A DNA stretch of 64,000 nt from an uncultured Steroidobacter sp. GTDB lineage: Bacteria > Pseudomonadota > Gammaproteobacteria > Steroidobacterales > Steroidobacteraceae. Position numbers and translations under genes: made by a program. This document shows positions 8,566-16,811 of the stretch, in pieces. The stretch is taken from assembly GCA_938008435.1 (NCBI GenBank), contig CALLKK010000001.1:1-64000 (forward strand), given 5' to 3'. The notes under the pieces are model-generated. The model saw nothing but the letters and a program-made list of their open reading frames with translations, was not told where the DNA came from and searched no databases. Position 1 is the stretch's first letter; each line of letters starts with the position of its first letter.

Positions 8566-9981
8566 ATGTCGTTGCAAAGTGAGACATTGACCAGTGCCGC
8601 TAATGAACGATCCGCGTGGCTCGAGCAAGCGAACCGAGAAGAAGTTGCACGTGCAGTCGAGCCACGTCGGATCAGCATCTTCGGACTTGGCTATGTCGGC
8701 GCGGTGTCACTTGCCTGCTTGGCGCGGGATGGCCATGAGCTCGTCGGCGTTGACATCGATCCCAACAAGCTGGAGCTGCTTCGCCGCGGTCAGGCGCCCA
8801 TCGTCGAGACCGGCATCCAGGAGCTCATGCGTACGGTGATGGATTCGGGCAGCGTGCACGTCACCGACTCCGTGCGCGAAGCCATACTCGCAACCGACCT
8901 GTCCTTCGTCTGCGTCGGCACGCCTGCCAGCGCCAACGGCAATCAGGATCTCACGGCGATCACGCGCATCTCCGAGCAAATCGGTGCGGTTCTGCCGGAG
9001 AAGGCATCACGTCACACGATCGTGATTCGTTCGACCGTCAAGCCCGGCACGGTCGAGGGCGTCATCCAGCCCGCGATCGAGCGCGCTTCGGGGCTCAAGG
9101 CAGGGCGCGACTTCGGTCTGTGCTTTCAGCCTGAGTTCCTGCGCGAAGGTACGTCCATCGCCGATTACGACCATCCGCCGATGACGGTCGTTGGTACCGA
9201 CGATCCGCAGACGGTCGGGGTGCTGCGCTCGCTGTTCGGACATCTGCCGTGCGAGTTCGTGGTCACGACGATCCGTACCGCAGAGATGCTCAAGTACGCG
9301 TGCAATGCCTTCCACGCCGTCAAAGTCACCTTCGCCAATGAGATCGGCCGGCTCTCGCAGGCGCTCGGCGTCGATCCGCACGAGGTGATGCGTCTGCTGT
9401 GCCTCGATCGGCAACTCAATATCTCGCCGGCTTATCTGCGTCCTGGTTTCGCGTTCGGCGGTTCCTGCCTGCCGAAGGACTTGAAGGCGTTGCTCTACGC
9501 GGCGAAGAGCAACGATGTCGAGCTGCCGATGCTCGCCCATGTCCTGCCGAGCAATGCGGCGCACATCGAGCATGCCATCAATACCGTGCTGGCGAGCGGG
9601 AAACGGTCGATCGGAATGATCGGCCTGAGCTTCAAGTCCGGAACGGATGATTTGCGCGAAAGCCCCTTCGTGATCATGGCCGAGCGCTTCATCGGCAAAG
9701 GCTTACAGCTTGGCATTTACGATCCGCAAGTAAATATTGCCCGTCTCATCGGTGCGAACCGACGTTTCATCGAGGAGACCATTCCGCACATCGCGTCGCT
9801 CATGACGAACGATCTTGGTGCGCTGATTCGCGATGCCGACGTCCTCGTCGTCGCGATGAAATCGCCGGAGGTGCTTGCCGCGCTCGAGGCGCATACGCGA
9901 CCCGAGCAATGGCTCGTCGATCTGACGATGCTGCCGAACCGCACAGCGGTGGCCGCGCAGTATCGCGGGGTGTGTTGGTAG
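8566..9981 (+). CDS. GDP-mannose / nucleotide-sugar 6-dehydrogenase (AlgD-like)
   Basis: A 471-aa NAD-dependent dehydrogenase that oxidises C6 of a nucleotide sugar to a uronic acid. It has the Rossmann motif FGLGYVGAV, the thiohemiacetal-forming cysteine in FGGSCLPKD (Cys301), and a C-terminal UDP/GDP-binding domain with GLSFKSGTDDLRESP. Segments such as MLKYACNAFHAVKV and GTDDLRESP resemble GDP-mannose dehydrogenase AlgD more than Ugd, but substrate is not proven. The start at 8566 has GGAG 5 nt upstream. A stronger AGGAGG serves a 9-codon ORF at 8553 that overlaps this start. It is the first gene of the EPS locus and supplies a uronic acid precursor. Confidence 0.9.
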   Translation: MSLQSETLTSAANERSAWLEQANREEVARAVEPRRISIFGLGYVGAVSLACLARDGHELVGVDIDPNKLELLRRGQAPIVETGIQELMRTVMDSGSVHVTDSVREAILATDLSFVCVGTPASANGNQDLTAITRISEQIGAVLPEKASRHTIVIRSTVKPGTVEGVIQPAIERASGLKAGRDFGLCFQPEFLREGTSIADYDHPPMTVVGTDDPQTVGVLRSLFGHLPCEFVVTTIRTAEMLKYACNAFHAVKVTFANEIGRLSQALGVDPHEVMRLLCLDRQLNISPAYLRPGFAFGGSCLPKDLKALLYAAKSNDVELPMLAHVLPSNAAHIEHAINTVLASGKRSIGMIGLSFKSGTDDLRESPFVIMAERFIGKGLQLGIYDPQVNIARLIGANRRFIEETIPHIASLMTNDLGALIRDADVLVVAMKSPEVLAALEAHTRPEQWLVDLTMLPNRTAVAAQYRGVCW

Positions 9982-9987
9982 TCGCGC

Positions 9988-11232
9988 ATGTCTTCCCATC
10001 CAGACGGTCAGACGATGAGCTCGATCGTAGCTGCAACCGGTGTCGGCCGGCGGGTTCTCATCATCGTGGAGAATCTGCCGTGCCCGTTCGATCGGCGCGT
10101 CTGGCAGGAGGCACGCACGTTGCGCGCGGCCGGCTACGGTGTGTCGATCATTTGCCCCAAAGGGAAGGGTTACGAAAAGAGCTTTGAGGAGATCGACGGC
10201 ATCGCGATCTACCGTCACCCGCAGCCGTTCGAGGCGCGCAGTGCGCTCGGCTATCTGTTCGAGTATTCCTGGGCACTCCTCGCCGAGTTCGCGCTCTCAG
10301 TGCGCGTGTTCGTCGAACGCGGCTTCGATGCCATTCACGCCTGCAATCCGCCCGATACCCTCTTTCTGATCGGTGGCTTCTACAAGCTGTTCGGCAAGAA
10401 ATTTCTCTTCGACCACCACGACATCAATCCCGAGCTCTACGAGGCGAAGTTTCAGCGCCGCGACTTCTTCTATCGCTTGATGCTCGCGCTCGAGCGTCTG
10501 ACGTTTCGGACGGCGGACATCGCAGTCGCAACGAACGAGTCGTACCGGCGGATTGCGATCGAACGCGGCGGGCTACCGCCATCGAAAGTGTTCGTCGTGC
10601 GGAGCGGACCCGATTTAAGCCGACTCAAGATCCTGCCGCCAGTGCCAGAGCTCAAACGCGGTAGACGATACCTCGTGGGGTACGTCGGAGTGATGGGGCG
10701 GCAGGAAGGTATCGACGGGTTGTTGCAGGCGGTTCGCTACATCGTGCACGAGCTTCGGCGTACCGATATCCATTTCGGGCTCGTCGGCGGCGGTACAGAG
10801 CTGGCCGCCATGCAGGCGTTGGCGCGCGAGCTCGATGTCGCCGACTACGTCACGTTCACCGGGCGCGTATCCGACGATGAGTTGCTGGCGATGCTCAATA
10901 CAGCGGACGTGTGCGTCAATCCGGACGTCGCCAACGAGATGAACGACAAGTCGACCATGAACAAGATCATGGAGTACATGGCGCTCGGCAAGCCGATCGT
11001 TCAGTACGACCTGGTCGAAGGTCGCGTCTCGGCACAGGAAGCTTCGCTGTACGCGAAACGCAATGACCCGATCGACCTGGCGCGCAAGATCGTGGAGCTC
11101 TTGGATGACGAGCCGCGGCGACGGAGGATGGGGGAGATCGGCCTGCAGCGCGTGCGTACGGCGTTGTCGTGGGAGCACGAAGCGCCGCGGCTGTTGGAAG
11201 CCTACGAGGCATTGTTTCGCGAGGAGCGTTGA
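9988..11232 (+). CDS. GT4 family glycosyltransferase
   Basis: A 414-aa GT-B enzyme, probably cytosolic and membrane-associated. The N-terminal acceptor half (VLIIVENLPCPFDRRVWQEA) and the C-terminal donor half with NDKSTMNKIMEYMALGKP match the WbuB/EpsD-like GT4 group. It starts 7 nt after the dehydrogenase stop and is co-transcribed with it. No strong ribosome site distinguishes the ATG at 9988 from the one at 10015. The sugar transferred cannot be read from sequence. Confidence 0.9.
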   Translation: MSSHPDGQTMSSIVAATGVGRRVLIIVENLPCPFDRRVWQEARTLRAAGYGVSIICPKGKGYEKSFEEIDGIAIYRHPQPFEARSALGYLFEYSWALLAEFALSVRVFVERGFDAIHACNPPDTLFLIGGFYKLFGKKFLFDHHDINPELYEAKFQRRDFFYRLMLALERLTFRTADIAVATNESYRRIAIERGGLPPSKVFVVRSGPDLSRLKILPPVPELKRGRRYLVGYVGVMGRQEGIDGLLQAVRYIVHELRRTDIHFGLVGGGTELAAMQALARELDVADYVTFTGRVSDDELLAMLNTADVCVNPDVANEMNDKSTMNKIMEYMALGKPIVQYDLVEGRVSAQEASLYAKRNDPIDLARKIVELLDDEPRRRRMGEIGLQRVRTALSWEHEAPRLLEAYEALFREER

Positions 11233-11328
11233 TGGCGCGGGATACGTAGCGGACGCGAGCGCGCGCGTTGCACGGAGCGTGGCGCGCTGACACGTGTCGC
11301 GGCTCTGACGATCGTGCAGGAACGGAAT

Positions 11329-12774
11329 ATGCGATTCGTCGTTCTGGCAACCGGCTTCGACGAAGCGCTCGCGCGCGACGGACAATACGATGCGCGCTGC
11401 GCGACGGCGCTGCGTATGTTGGCGGCGACGGGCCGCAAGCTCATTCTGGCGACGGCGCGCGACCTGCGCGATCTCTTGGAGGTTTTTCCGCCGGCGCAGC
11501 TCTTCGACTACGTGATCGCGGAGAACGGCGGTGTGCTCTATCAGCCGGCGCTGCGGCGCTCGGCGATTCTGGCGCGTGCTCCCTCTGAGGTGTTGGTGCA
11601 GGAGCTTCGTCGGCGCCGTGTCGAACCGCTTGCCGTGGGCAGCTCGATCGTCACGACGGCGCGGGGGCATGAGCGCACGGTGCGGGAGGCAGTTGCGAGG
11701 CTCGGCATCGATTGTCGGATCGTCCCGAATGGACACTCGCTGCATCTGCTGCCGCCCGCAGTGAGCAAGGCATCGGGCGTCAGAGAGGCGCTGCATCGGC
11801 TCGGTATCTCGGCTCACAACCTCGTTGCGATCGGCGCTGCCGAAACGGATCGCGCGCTCTTTCGCTTGGCGGAACACGCCATTGCCCTGCGGAACGCGCG
11901 GCCGCAGGTCAGAGCCAGTGCCGACCGCATCACGCACGCCGAAGGTTTCCACGGATTTCTCGAAATCGCGCGCGAGCTGGCCGATTGCGATCTTGCGTAT
12001 GCGCGCCCGCGCCGCTGCGCCGCACTTGGCGTGCTCGACGGTGGTACGGTGCTGCACGCCGCGCCGTGCGGCGATTCGATCGTCGTCGCCGGGCCGACCG
12101 GCGATGCTGCGCGTGGGCTCTGTCGGTATCTGGTGGGACAGTGGCACGATGCCGGATATCAGTGCTGCGTCCTCGCCACGAACACCGACCAGGAGCGCTA
12201 TGCGCGCAACGTGAAAGTCGTGGGCGACAGAGAGAATGCACCTCGCTTATCGGACGCTCTCTCCGCGCTCGAGCACGCCGCGACAAGCGTAGTGCTCGAT
12301 TTGAGCGCTCTACCGAGCCAAGCGCGACGCTCGTTCGTCGATGCGTTCCTGGTACAACTGCGTGCGCTGCAGGCACGGGTCGGTCGGCCGCATGCCGTAG
12401 TCGTGCAGGATGCAGAAGGCGCCGCAGCGCTTCCGCTTTCGGAATCGGCGTTGTACGCAACCGAAATGACGCGCGTCTATGCGAGCGACACGTCCGAGCG
12501 TCTGCCAAGCAAGCTCGTCGAGCGCGCACGCATGGTGATCGGGATCGGCGGACGCGCAAGCGCCATGTTTCGATTCGACGGGCTCGGCTGGTCGCGGCCC
12601 CTCATCCTCAGGCTGCCCCACGGTCTTTGCGATCGCCGTGCTCGCGTATGGATGCGTCGAGGTAGGCTCGATCCCTACGCGACGGCCGACGACGGCGAGT
12701 GCGGTACGTCCTTGGGTCGCGAGCGTGCATCGGCTGCGTTCTCGCTCGATGAGGCTTCATCGCTTTCCGGGTAA
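11329..12774 (+). CDS. Degenerate HAD-phosphatase / P-loop ATPase fusion protein
   Basis: A 481-aa protein with two domains. Residues 1-215 align in style with HAD-IIB phosphatases, but the opening motif reads LATGFDEAL, so the nucleophile Asp is Gly9. The late acidic motif reads GAAETD. Residues 230-400 resemble the HerA/DUF87-like P-loop domain often fused to such HAD proteins, but the Walker A region is AGPTGDAARG (254-263; lysine replaced by Ala261) and the Walker B region is VVVQDAEGAA. Both active sites therefore look lost while the overall fold is kept. ATG 11329 has AGGA upstream; a GTG at 11314 is possible. Its 3' end overlaps the convergent GT2 gene by 100 nt. The role may be structural or regulatory. 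Confidence 0.75.
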   Translation: MRFVVLATGFDEALARDGQYDARCATALRMLAATGRKLILATARDLRDLLEVFPPAQLFDYVIAENGGVLYQPALRRSAILARAPSEVLVQELRRRRVEPLAVGSSIVTTARGHERTVREAVARLGIDCRIVPNGHSLHLLPPAVSKASGVREALHRLGISAHNLVAIGAAETDRALFRLAEHAIALRNARPQVRASADRITHAEGFHGFLEIARELADCDLAYARPRRCAALGVLDGGTVLHAAPCGDSIVVAGPTGDAARGLCRYLVGQWHDAGYQCCVLATNTDQERYARNVKVVGDRENAPRLSDALSALEHAATSVVLDLSALPSQARRSFVDAFLVQLRALQARVGRPHAVVVQDAEGAAALPLSESALYATEMTRVYASDTSERLPSKLVERARMVIGIGGRASAMFRFDGLGWSRPLILRLPHGLCDRRARVWMRRGRLDPYATADDGECGTSLGRERASAAFSLDEASSLSG

Positions 12775-13718
12775 TGGATGACTTCTTCGACGCGATAATC
12801 CTTCACATTGCGGGCATGCGTGAAGATGATGAGCTCGCCGAGCAGACCCAATGCGAAGATCTGCATGCCGAGCACGATCAAGAGTGCCGCAAGGAGCAGG
12901 GCGGGGCGATCGGCGAGGCTGCTCTGAAACGCGATGCGCTCGATCCCCAAGTACGTGATGAGCAGTGCGCCGATCCCGAACGTCACCGCTCCGATCATGC
13001 CGAAGAAGCGCAGCGGCTTCTTGGTGAAGCGCACCAGGAAGAAAATGCTGATGAGATCGAGGAAGTGATGTAGATACTCCCGCGGCCGATACACGCGCGA
13101 GCGCCGATCGTGCGGCGATTGCCTCACCGCCACTTCTGCGACGCGGAAGCCGAGGCGTGCCGCAAGGATGGCGATGAAGCGATGCTGGTCGCCGTAGAGG
13201 TCGAGTTCGGCGAAGACCTGACGGCGCAGCGCGCGGGCGCCGCAGCCGAGATCGCGCAGCCGCGAGCCGGTTACGAAGTTCACCAAGCCGTGGAAGATGG
13301 CGCGCCGCGCCTTTTCGATCGCGTTGCCGGCGCGCGGCCAACGATAGCCGACCGTCACGTCCGCAGTGGCAAGGCCCGCGACGAGCTTGTGCAGCTCGCT
13401 GCCTTCGATCTGGTGATACGCGGGCAGCGTCAGGATGGCATCGCCGCTCGATCGTTCGAAACCGGCCATCAAGGCGGCCGCTTCGCCGAAGCAACGCGTC
13501 AGATTGATGACGGTCAGCGGTTCGCCGGCTTGCAGCAGCTCATCGAGCGCGCGTGCGGCATCGCCGCGCGGTCCGTCGAGCACGAAGACGAACTCGTAAG
13601 GCAGTCCGATTGCTTCGACGCCTGACTTGTATTCCGCATAGAGCGTCTTGAGGTCGGCGCGGCGAGCGCCGACGGGCACGATGATCGACAAGCGGGAAGG
13701 CGAGTAGGGGGCAGTCAT
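12675..13718 (-). CDS. GT2 family glycosyltransferase paralogue, lacking the DxD motif
   Basis: A 347-aa GtrB/ArnC-type membrane GT2 homologue with an N-terminal GT-A domain and two C-terminal membrane helices (about 235-320). Compared with its neighbour, the nucleotide-sugar motif VDDGSTDD is VLDGPRGD and the metal-binding MDGDLQNDP is LPAYHQIEG, so the DxD acids are missing. The ATG overlaps the upstream stop (ATGA), so translation is coupled to the canonical GT2. It may be an inactive partner subunit or have altered specificity. The C-terminal tail is low-complexity and overlaps the convergent HAD-fusion gene. Confidence 0.85.
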   Translation of the reverse strand: MTAPYSPSRLSIIVPVGARRADLKTLYAEYKSGVEAIGLPYEFVFVLDGPRGDAARALDELLQAGEPLTVINLTRCFGEAAALMAGFERSSGDAILTLPAYHQIEGSELHKLVAGLATADVTVGYRWPRAGNAIEKARRAIFHGLVNFVTGSRLRDLGCGARALRRQVFAELDLYGDQHRFIAILAARLGFRVAEVAVRQSPHDRRSRVYRPREYLHHFLDLISIFFLVRFTKKPLRFFGMIGAVTFGIGALLITYLGIERIAFQSSLADRPALLLAALLIVLGMQIFALGLLGELIIFTHARNVKDYRVEEVIHYPESDEASSSENAADARSRPKDVPHSPSSAVA

Positions 13719-14749
13719 GGGATCCTTCGTGCGCCGCCTCGTGCGACGCGAATCGTTTGCGTGAGCTTCGAGAATTCGTGGTCGCGGATGTCGCCGCGCG
13801 CGTAGGTGAGCTCGGCGAGCGCGCCCGAGCACAGCAGCACCATGGCGGATGCCAGAAAGACGATGCCGCTGCCTGCGATCGGCATCGACATGTCGCGGCC
13901 GTTGATGAGCGCGACGATCGAATGCGCGAATGCGGCGCAGGACACGAGGAACAGCGGCAAGGAAAGCACCGCGAACCAGCGTAACGGGCGTGAGGCGAAC
14001 GTCGCGACCGTCTTGATGACCATTAGATCGAGCAGCACCTTGTAAATGCGCGACAGGCCGTATTTCGACTGGCCGTAGCGCCGCGGATGGTGTCTCACCT
14101 TGATCTCCGCGATCCGCGGACCGGCGATGGACGCCATGGCCGGGATGAAGCGATGCATTTCCGAGTAGAGCGGAATTTGTTTGATCAGGTCGGCCCGAAA
14201 TGCCTTGAGCGAGCAGCCGTTGTCGCGAATGGGCACGCCCGTCACCTTGCCGATGAGCCAGTTGGCGATGCGCGAAGGGATCTTGCGCGAGACGAGCTTA
14301 TCCTGCCGGTTGTAGCGCCAGCCGACGACGATGTCATACCCCTCCTCGATTTTCGCGAGCAAGAGGCCGATGTCCGCAGGATCGTTCTGTAGATCGCCGT
14401 CCATGGTGACGAGCACCTCGCCGCGCGCGTGCTCGATGCCGGCTGCCATGGCGGGCGTCTGGCCGTAGTTGCGGCGGAACTTGACGAGCCGCAGCCGCGA
14501 ATCGAACCGCGCGATCTCGGTGACAATGGCGACCGTGTCGTCCGTGCTGCCGTCGTCGACGAACACCATCTCGAACGAGCGCCCGAGCTCGCCGACAGCC
14601 TGCACGATGGCGGCATAGAGCGGACGCACACTCTCCTGCTCGTTGTAAAGCGGCACAATGACGGAGAGCGTGGGCCGGTCCTCGTGACCGTGCGACGCAG
14701 CTGTCGCGTCAACGTCGCCGCATTCGGTTGTAACTATTGCCGAGGCCAT
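13715..14749 (-). CDS. GT2 family polyprenyl-phosphate glycosyltransferase
   Basis: A 344-aa enzyme of the dolichol/undecaprenyl-phosphate hexosyltransferase type (GtrB, ArnC). It shows VDDGSTDD and MDGDLQ (metal and donor binding), a typical GQSKYGLSRI segment, and two C-terminal membrane helices. It probably makes a lipid-phosphate sugar donor for periplasmic transfer, which would suit the two PMT-like glycosyltransferases in this locus. The start at 14749 (MASAIVTTE) is preferred over 14806 because the extra residues look random and a sigma-54-like element overlaps them. Confidence 0.9.
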   Translation of the reverse strand: MASAIVTTECGDVDATAASHGHEDRPTLSVIVPLYNEQESVRPLYAAIVQAVGELGRSFEMVFVDDGSTDDTVAIVTEIARFDSRLRLVKFRRNYGQTPAMAAGIEHARGEVLVTMDGDLQNDPADIGLLLAKIEEGYDIVVGWRYNRQDKLVSRKIPSRIANWLIGKVTGVPIRDNGCSLKAFRADLIKQIPLYSEMHRFIPAMASIAGPRIAEIKVRHHPRRYGQSKYGLSRIYKVLLDLMVIKTVATFASRPLRWFAVLSLPLFLVSCAAFAHSIVALINGRDMSMPIAGSGIVFLASAMVLLCSGALAELTYARGDIRDHEFSKLTQTIRVARGGARRIP

Positions 14750-14801
14750 CCTGTTTCTTCCCAACGTTCTTACAACGCTTGGTTCGTTTACCGACGATCG
14801 C

Positions 14802-14817
14802 AGCAAGCACGATGCCG
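14802..14817 (-). promoter_or_regulatory. Possible sigma-54 promoter of the GT2 pair
   Basis: Read on the minus strand the sequence is CGGCATC-N4-TTGCT with correct -24/-12 spacing. The -12 box is perfect and the -24 box is partial. The predicted start site is near 14791, about 40 nt upstream of the chosen GT2 start. Confidence 0.4.
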
Positions 14818-14880
14818 ACGTACGCTCGCGTGCAGTCGAATTACCTAGCCGCGACGACGGAAAACGACATTCGCCAGCGT

Positions 14881-14896
14881 TGGCACACGATCTGCA
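14881..14896 (+). promoter_or_regulatory. Predicted sigma-54 promoter of the export operon
   Basis: TGGCACA-N4-CTGCA has the correct -24/-12 spacing and a near-perfect -24 element. The predicted start site is near 14907, about 90 nt before the Wza-like gene. Confidence 0.65.
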
Positions 14897-14995
14897 AAGG
14901 ACAGGCCAACATCGTTTGCGAAGTCTGCCGGCGCGGCGAGTTACGGCGCATCAGTGCCCGCGCCTAGTGATTTCGAGGACAGCGAGGAGATCTTG

Positions 14996-15547
14996 ATGCG
15001 ATTGAAAGGCTGCTTATTGGCTTTCTTGTTGCTGGCTGCGTTCGGCGCAGCGCACGCGCAGCAGTCCGGCTATATCGTCAAGCCGGGCGACATTCTAGAA
15101 ATTTCCGTTTGGAAAGAGCCTGATTTACAACGGCAGGTGCTCGTCCGTCCGGACGGGGCCTTTTCGTTCCCCTTGGTCGGACAGGTCGACGCACGCGGTA
15201 AGACGGTGCTCGAGCTCAACAAGATCGTCAGCGAGCGGCTCTCGAAGTTCATTGCCGACGCCGTCGTCACGATTTCCGTCCAGCAGATCAACGGCAACAA
15301 GATCTACGTCCTCGGCCAAGTCAACAAACCCGGCGAGTTCATCGTTAACCCGAGCGTCAATGTCATGCAGGCGCTCAGTATGGCGGGCGGCATGACACCG
15401 TTCGCCTCGTCCAACGACATCATCGTGCTGCGCGGCCAAGGCTCTGCCCAGAAGGCAATTCCGTTCCGTTACGCCGACGTCGTGCGCGGTCGGAATCTCG
15501 AACAGAACATCGAGCTCATTGCAGGAGACATCGTTGTTGTACCGTAA
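14996..15547 (+). CDS. Wza-like polysaccharide export protein
   Basis: A 183-aa periplasmic/outer-membrane export protein. A signal peptide (RLKGCLLAFLLLAAFGAAHA) precedes the poly_export domain, starting YIVKPGDILEISVWKEPDL, and one SLBB domain (KIYVLGQVNKPGEF). It is much shorter than E. coli Wza (about 380 aa) and has no lipobox cysteine at the cleavage site, so it resembles the short EpsA-type exporters found next to a separate beta-barrel. GAGGAGA lies 6 nt before the ATG. It is the first gene of a four-gene export operon. Confidence 0.92.
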   Translation: MRLKGCLLAFLLLAAFGAAHAQQSGYIVKPGDILEISVWKEPDLQRQVLVRPDGAFSFPLVGQVDARGKTVLELNKIVSERLSKFIADAVVTISVQQINGNKIYVLGQVNKPGEFIVNPSVNVMQALSMAGGMTPFASSNDIIVLRGQGSAQKAIPFRYADVVRGRNLEQNIELIAGDIVVVP

Positions 15548-16808
15548 CCCCCTCGTGACTACGTCCATCGCCTGCGTGCAGCGCTTGCGACGCGTCGCGG
15601 TACGACGCCGCGGGCGTGTGGCGAATGCCGGGCGCTCGAGCCCTGTCGTTTACGGTTGCGCCGTCGCGCTGGCCATGGCGAGCGGGAGCGCATCGTCGGC
15701 GAACTGGGAAGTCGCTCCCGTCGTTGAAGTCGGTTACCTCTACAACGACAACTACCATCTGGAGCTGCCGGGAGGTGAGATCGACGTCTCGGGCGCGCAG
15801 GCCGATGTGGCGGTGACGTTCCGCACGGTCGATCCCCGCACGACCGTCTCGCTGACGCCGCGGATCCGTTCGACCTATTTCCCGAACGAGTCGGACGAAG
15901 ACTCGAACGACTATTTCTTCAACGTGCGCATCGACGACGAGACTCCGCGTCGGCGCACCGGTCTCGCGGCGGAGTACTCGCAGGAAGATGTCGTGCGCAG
16001 CGAGTTTCCAGGTACGGAGGTCGAGGGCGGGCTCGGCGATCCCGACGTTCTCGATTCGGGCCACATCCTGCGTCGCAGCCGTCGCGATCTCGTGCGGGTG
16101 GCACCGTACTTTTCCTATGACGCCACGCAGCGCACGACGCTCGAGCTCGAAGCCCGCTACATCGATGTGTCGTATGACGAAACCTTGGAAGGGTTTCTCC
16201 AGGACTTTCGCGAGATCGGGCTCGTGGCCGGGGCGGCATTCCGCGTGACGCCCCGCTCCAGCGTTGCCGTGCGCGGCGAAGTCGCGCAGTTCGAGACGTC
16301 AACGGACGCCGATGCCTACGGGGCCCATGTCGAATGGGCCGTCGACTACTCGCCGACCTCGCGCTTCTACCTGCGGCTTGGCGGCCAGCGCACGGAGCCG
16401 GAGCGCGGCGATACCGACAATAATTTCATCGCCGGCATAGGCGGGCGGTGGCAGAGCCAGCGCAACCGCTTGTTCCTGGATTTCACACGGACCGTCGGGC
16501 CGGTGTCAGCGGGAACCATCGTCGAGCGTCACCAGTTGCGCTTTCGGCTGAATCACGACATCTCGGAGCGTGTGACGGCGCTCATCGGCGCCCGTATCAG
16601 CCGCAACGAGTCCATCGAGGAAGAAAGTACATATCCCACCCGCGAGTACGCGGCAGCGGAGGCCGGTATCGAGTGGCGCATTCAGCGTCAGTGGGCGTTG
16701 TTCGGAAGTTACACCTACCGTTGGCAGGAGTACTCGGACGAGCCGACGGATGCGAGCGCCAACGGTTTTCTAATCGGTGTCAGGTATGAACCAAGGCGGG
16801 TGCGTTAA
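15534..16808 (+). CDS. Outer-membrane beta-barrel protein of the EPS export system
   Basis: About 424 aa with a predicted signal region ending near SGSASSA, followed by alternating amphipathic strands rich in Tyr, Arg and Asp (for example EVGYLYNDNYHLEL and LFGSYTYRWQEYSD). It resembles BBP2-type barrels in EPS clusters and probably provides the outer-membrane channel or anchor for the short Wza-like protein. The start is uncertain: TTG 15534 has AGGAG 6 nt upstream and overlaps the previous gene by 14 nt, TTG 15519 is an earlier option, and GTG 15555 would begin just after the previous stop. Confidence 0.8.
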   Translation: MLYRNPLVTTSIACVQRLRRVAVRRRGRVANAGRSSPVVYGCAVALAMASGSASSANWEVAPVVEVGYLYNDNYHLELPGGEIDVSGAQADVAVTFRTVDPRTTVSLTPRIRSTYFPNESDEDSNDYFFNVRIDDETPRRRTGLAAEYSQEDVVRSEFPGTEVEGGLGDPDVLDSGHILRRSRRDLVRVAPYFSYDATQRTTLELEARYIDVSYDETLEGFLQDFREIGLVAGAAFRVTPRSSVAVRGEVAQFETSTDADAYGAHVEWAVDYSPTSRFYLRLGGQRTEPERGDTDNNFIAGIGGRWQSQRNRLFLDFTRTVGPVSAGTIVERHQLRFRLNHDISERVTALIGARISRNESIEEESTYPTREYAAAEAGIEWRIQRQWALFGSYTYRWQEYSDEPTDASANGFLIGVRYEPRRVR

Positions 16809-16811
16809 GCG

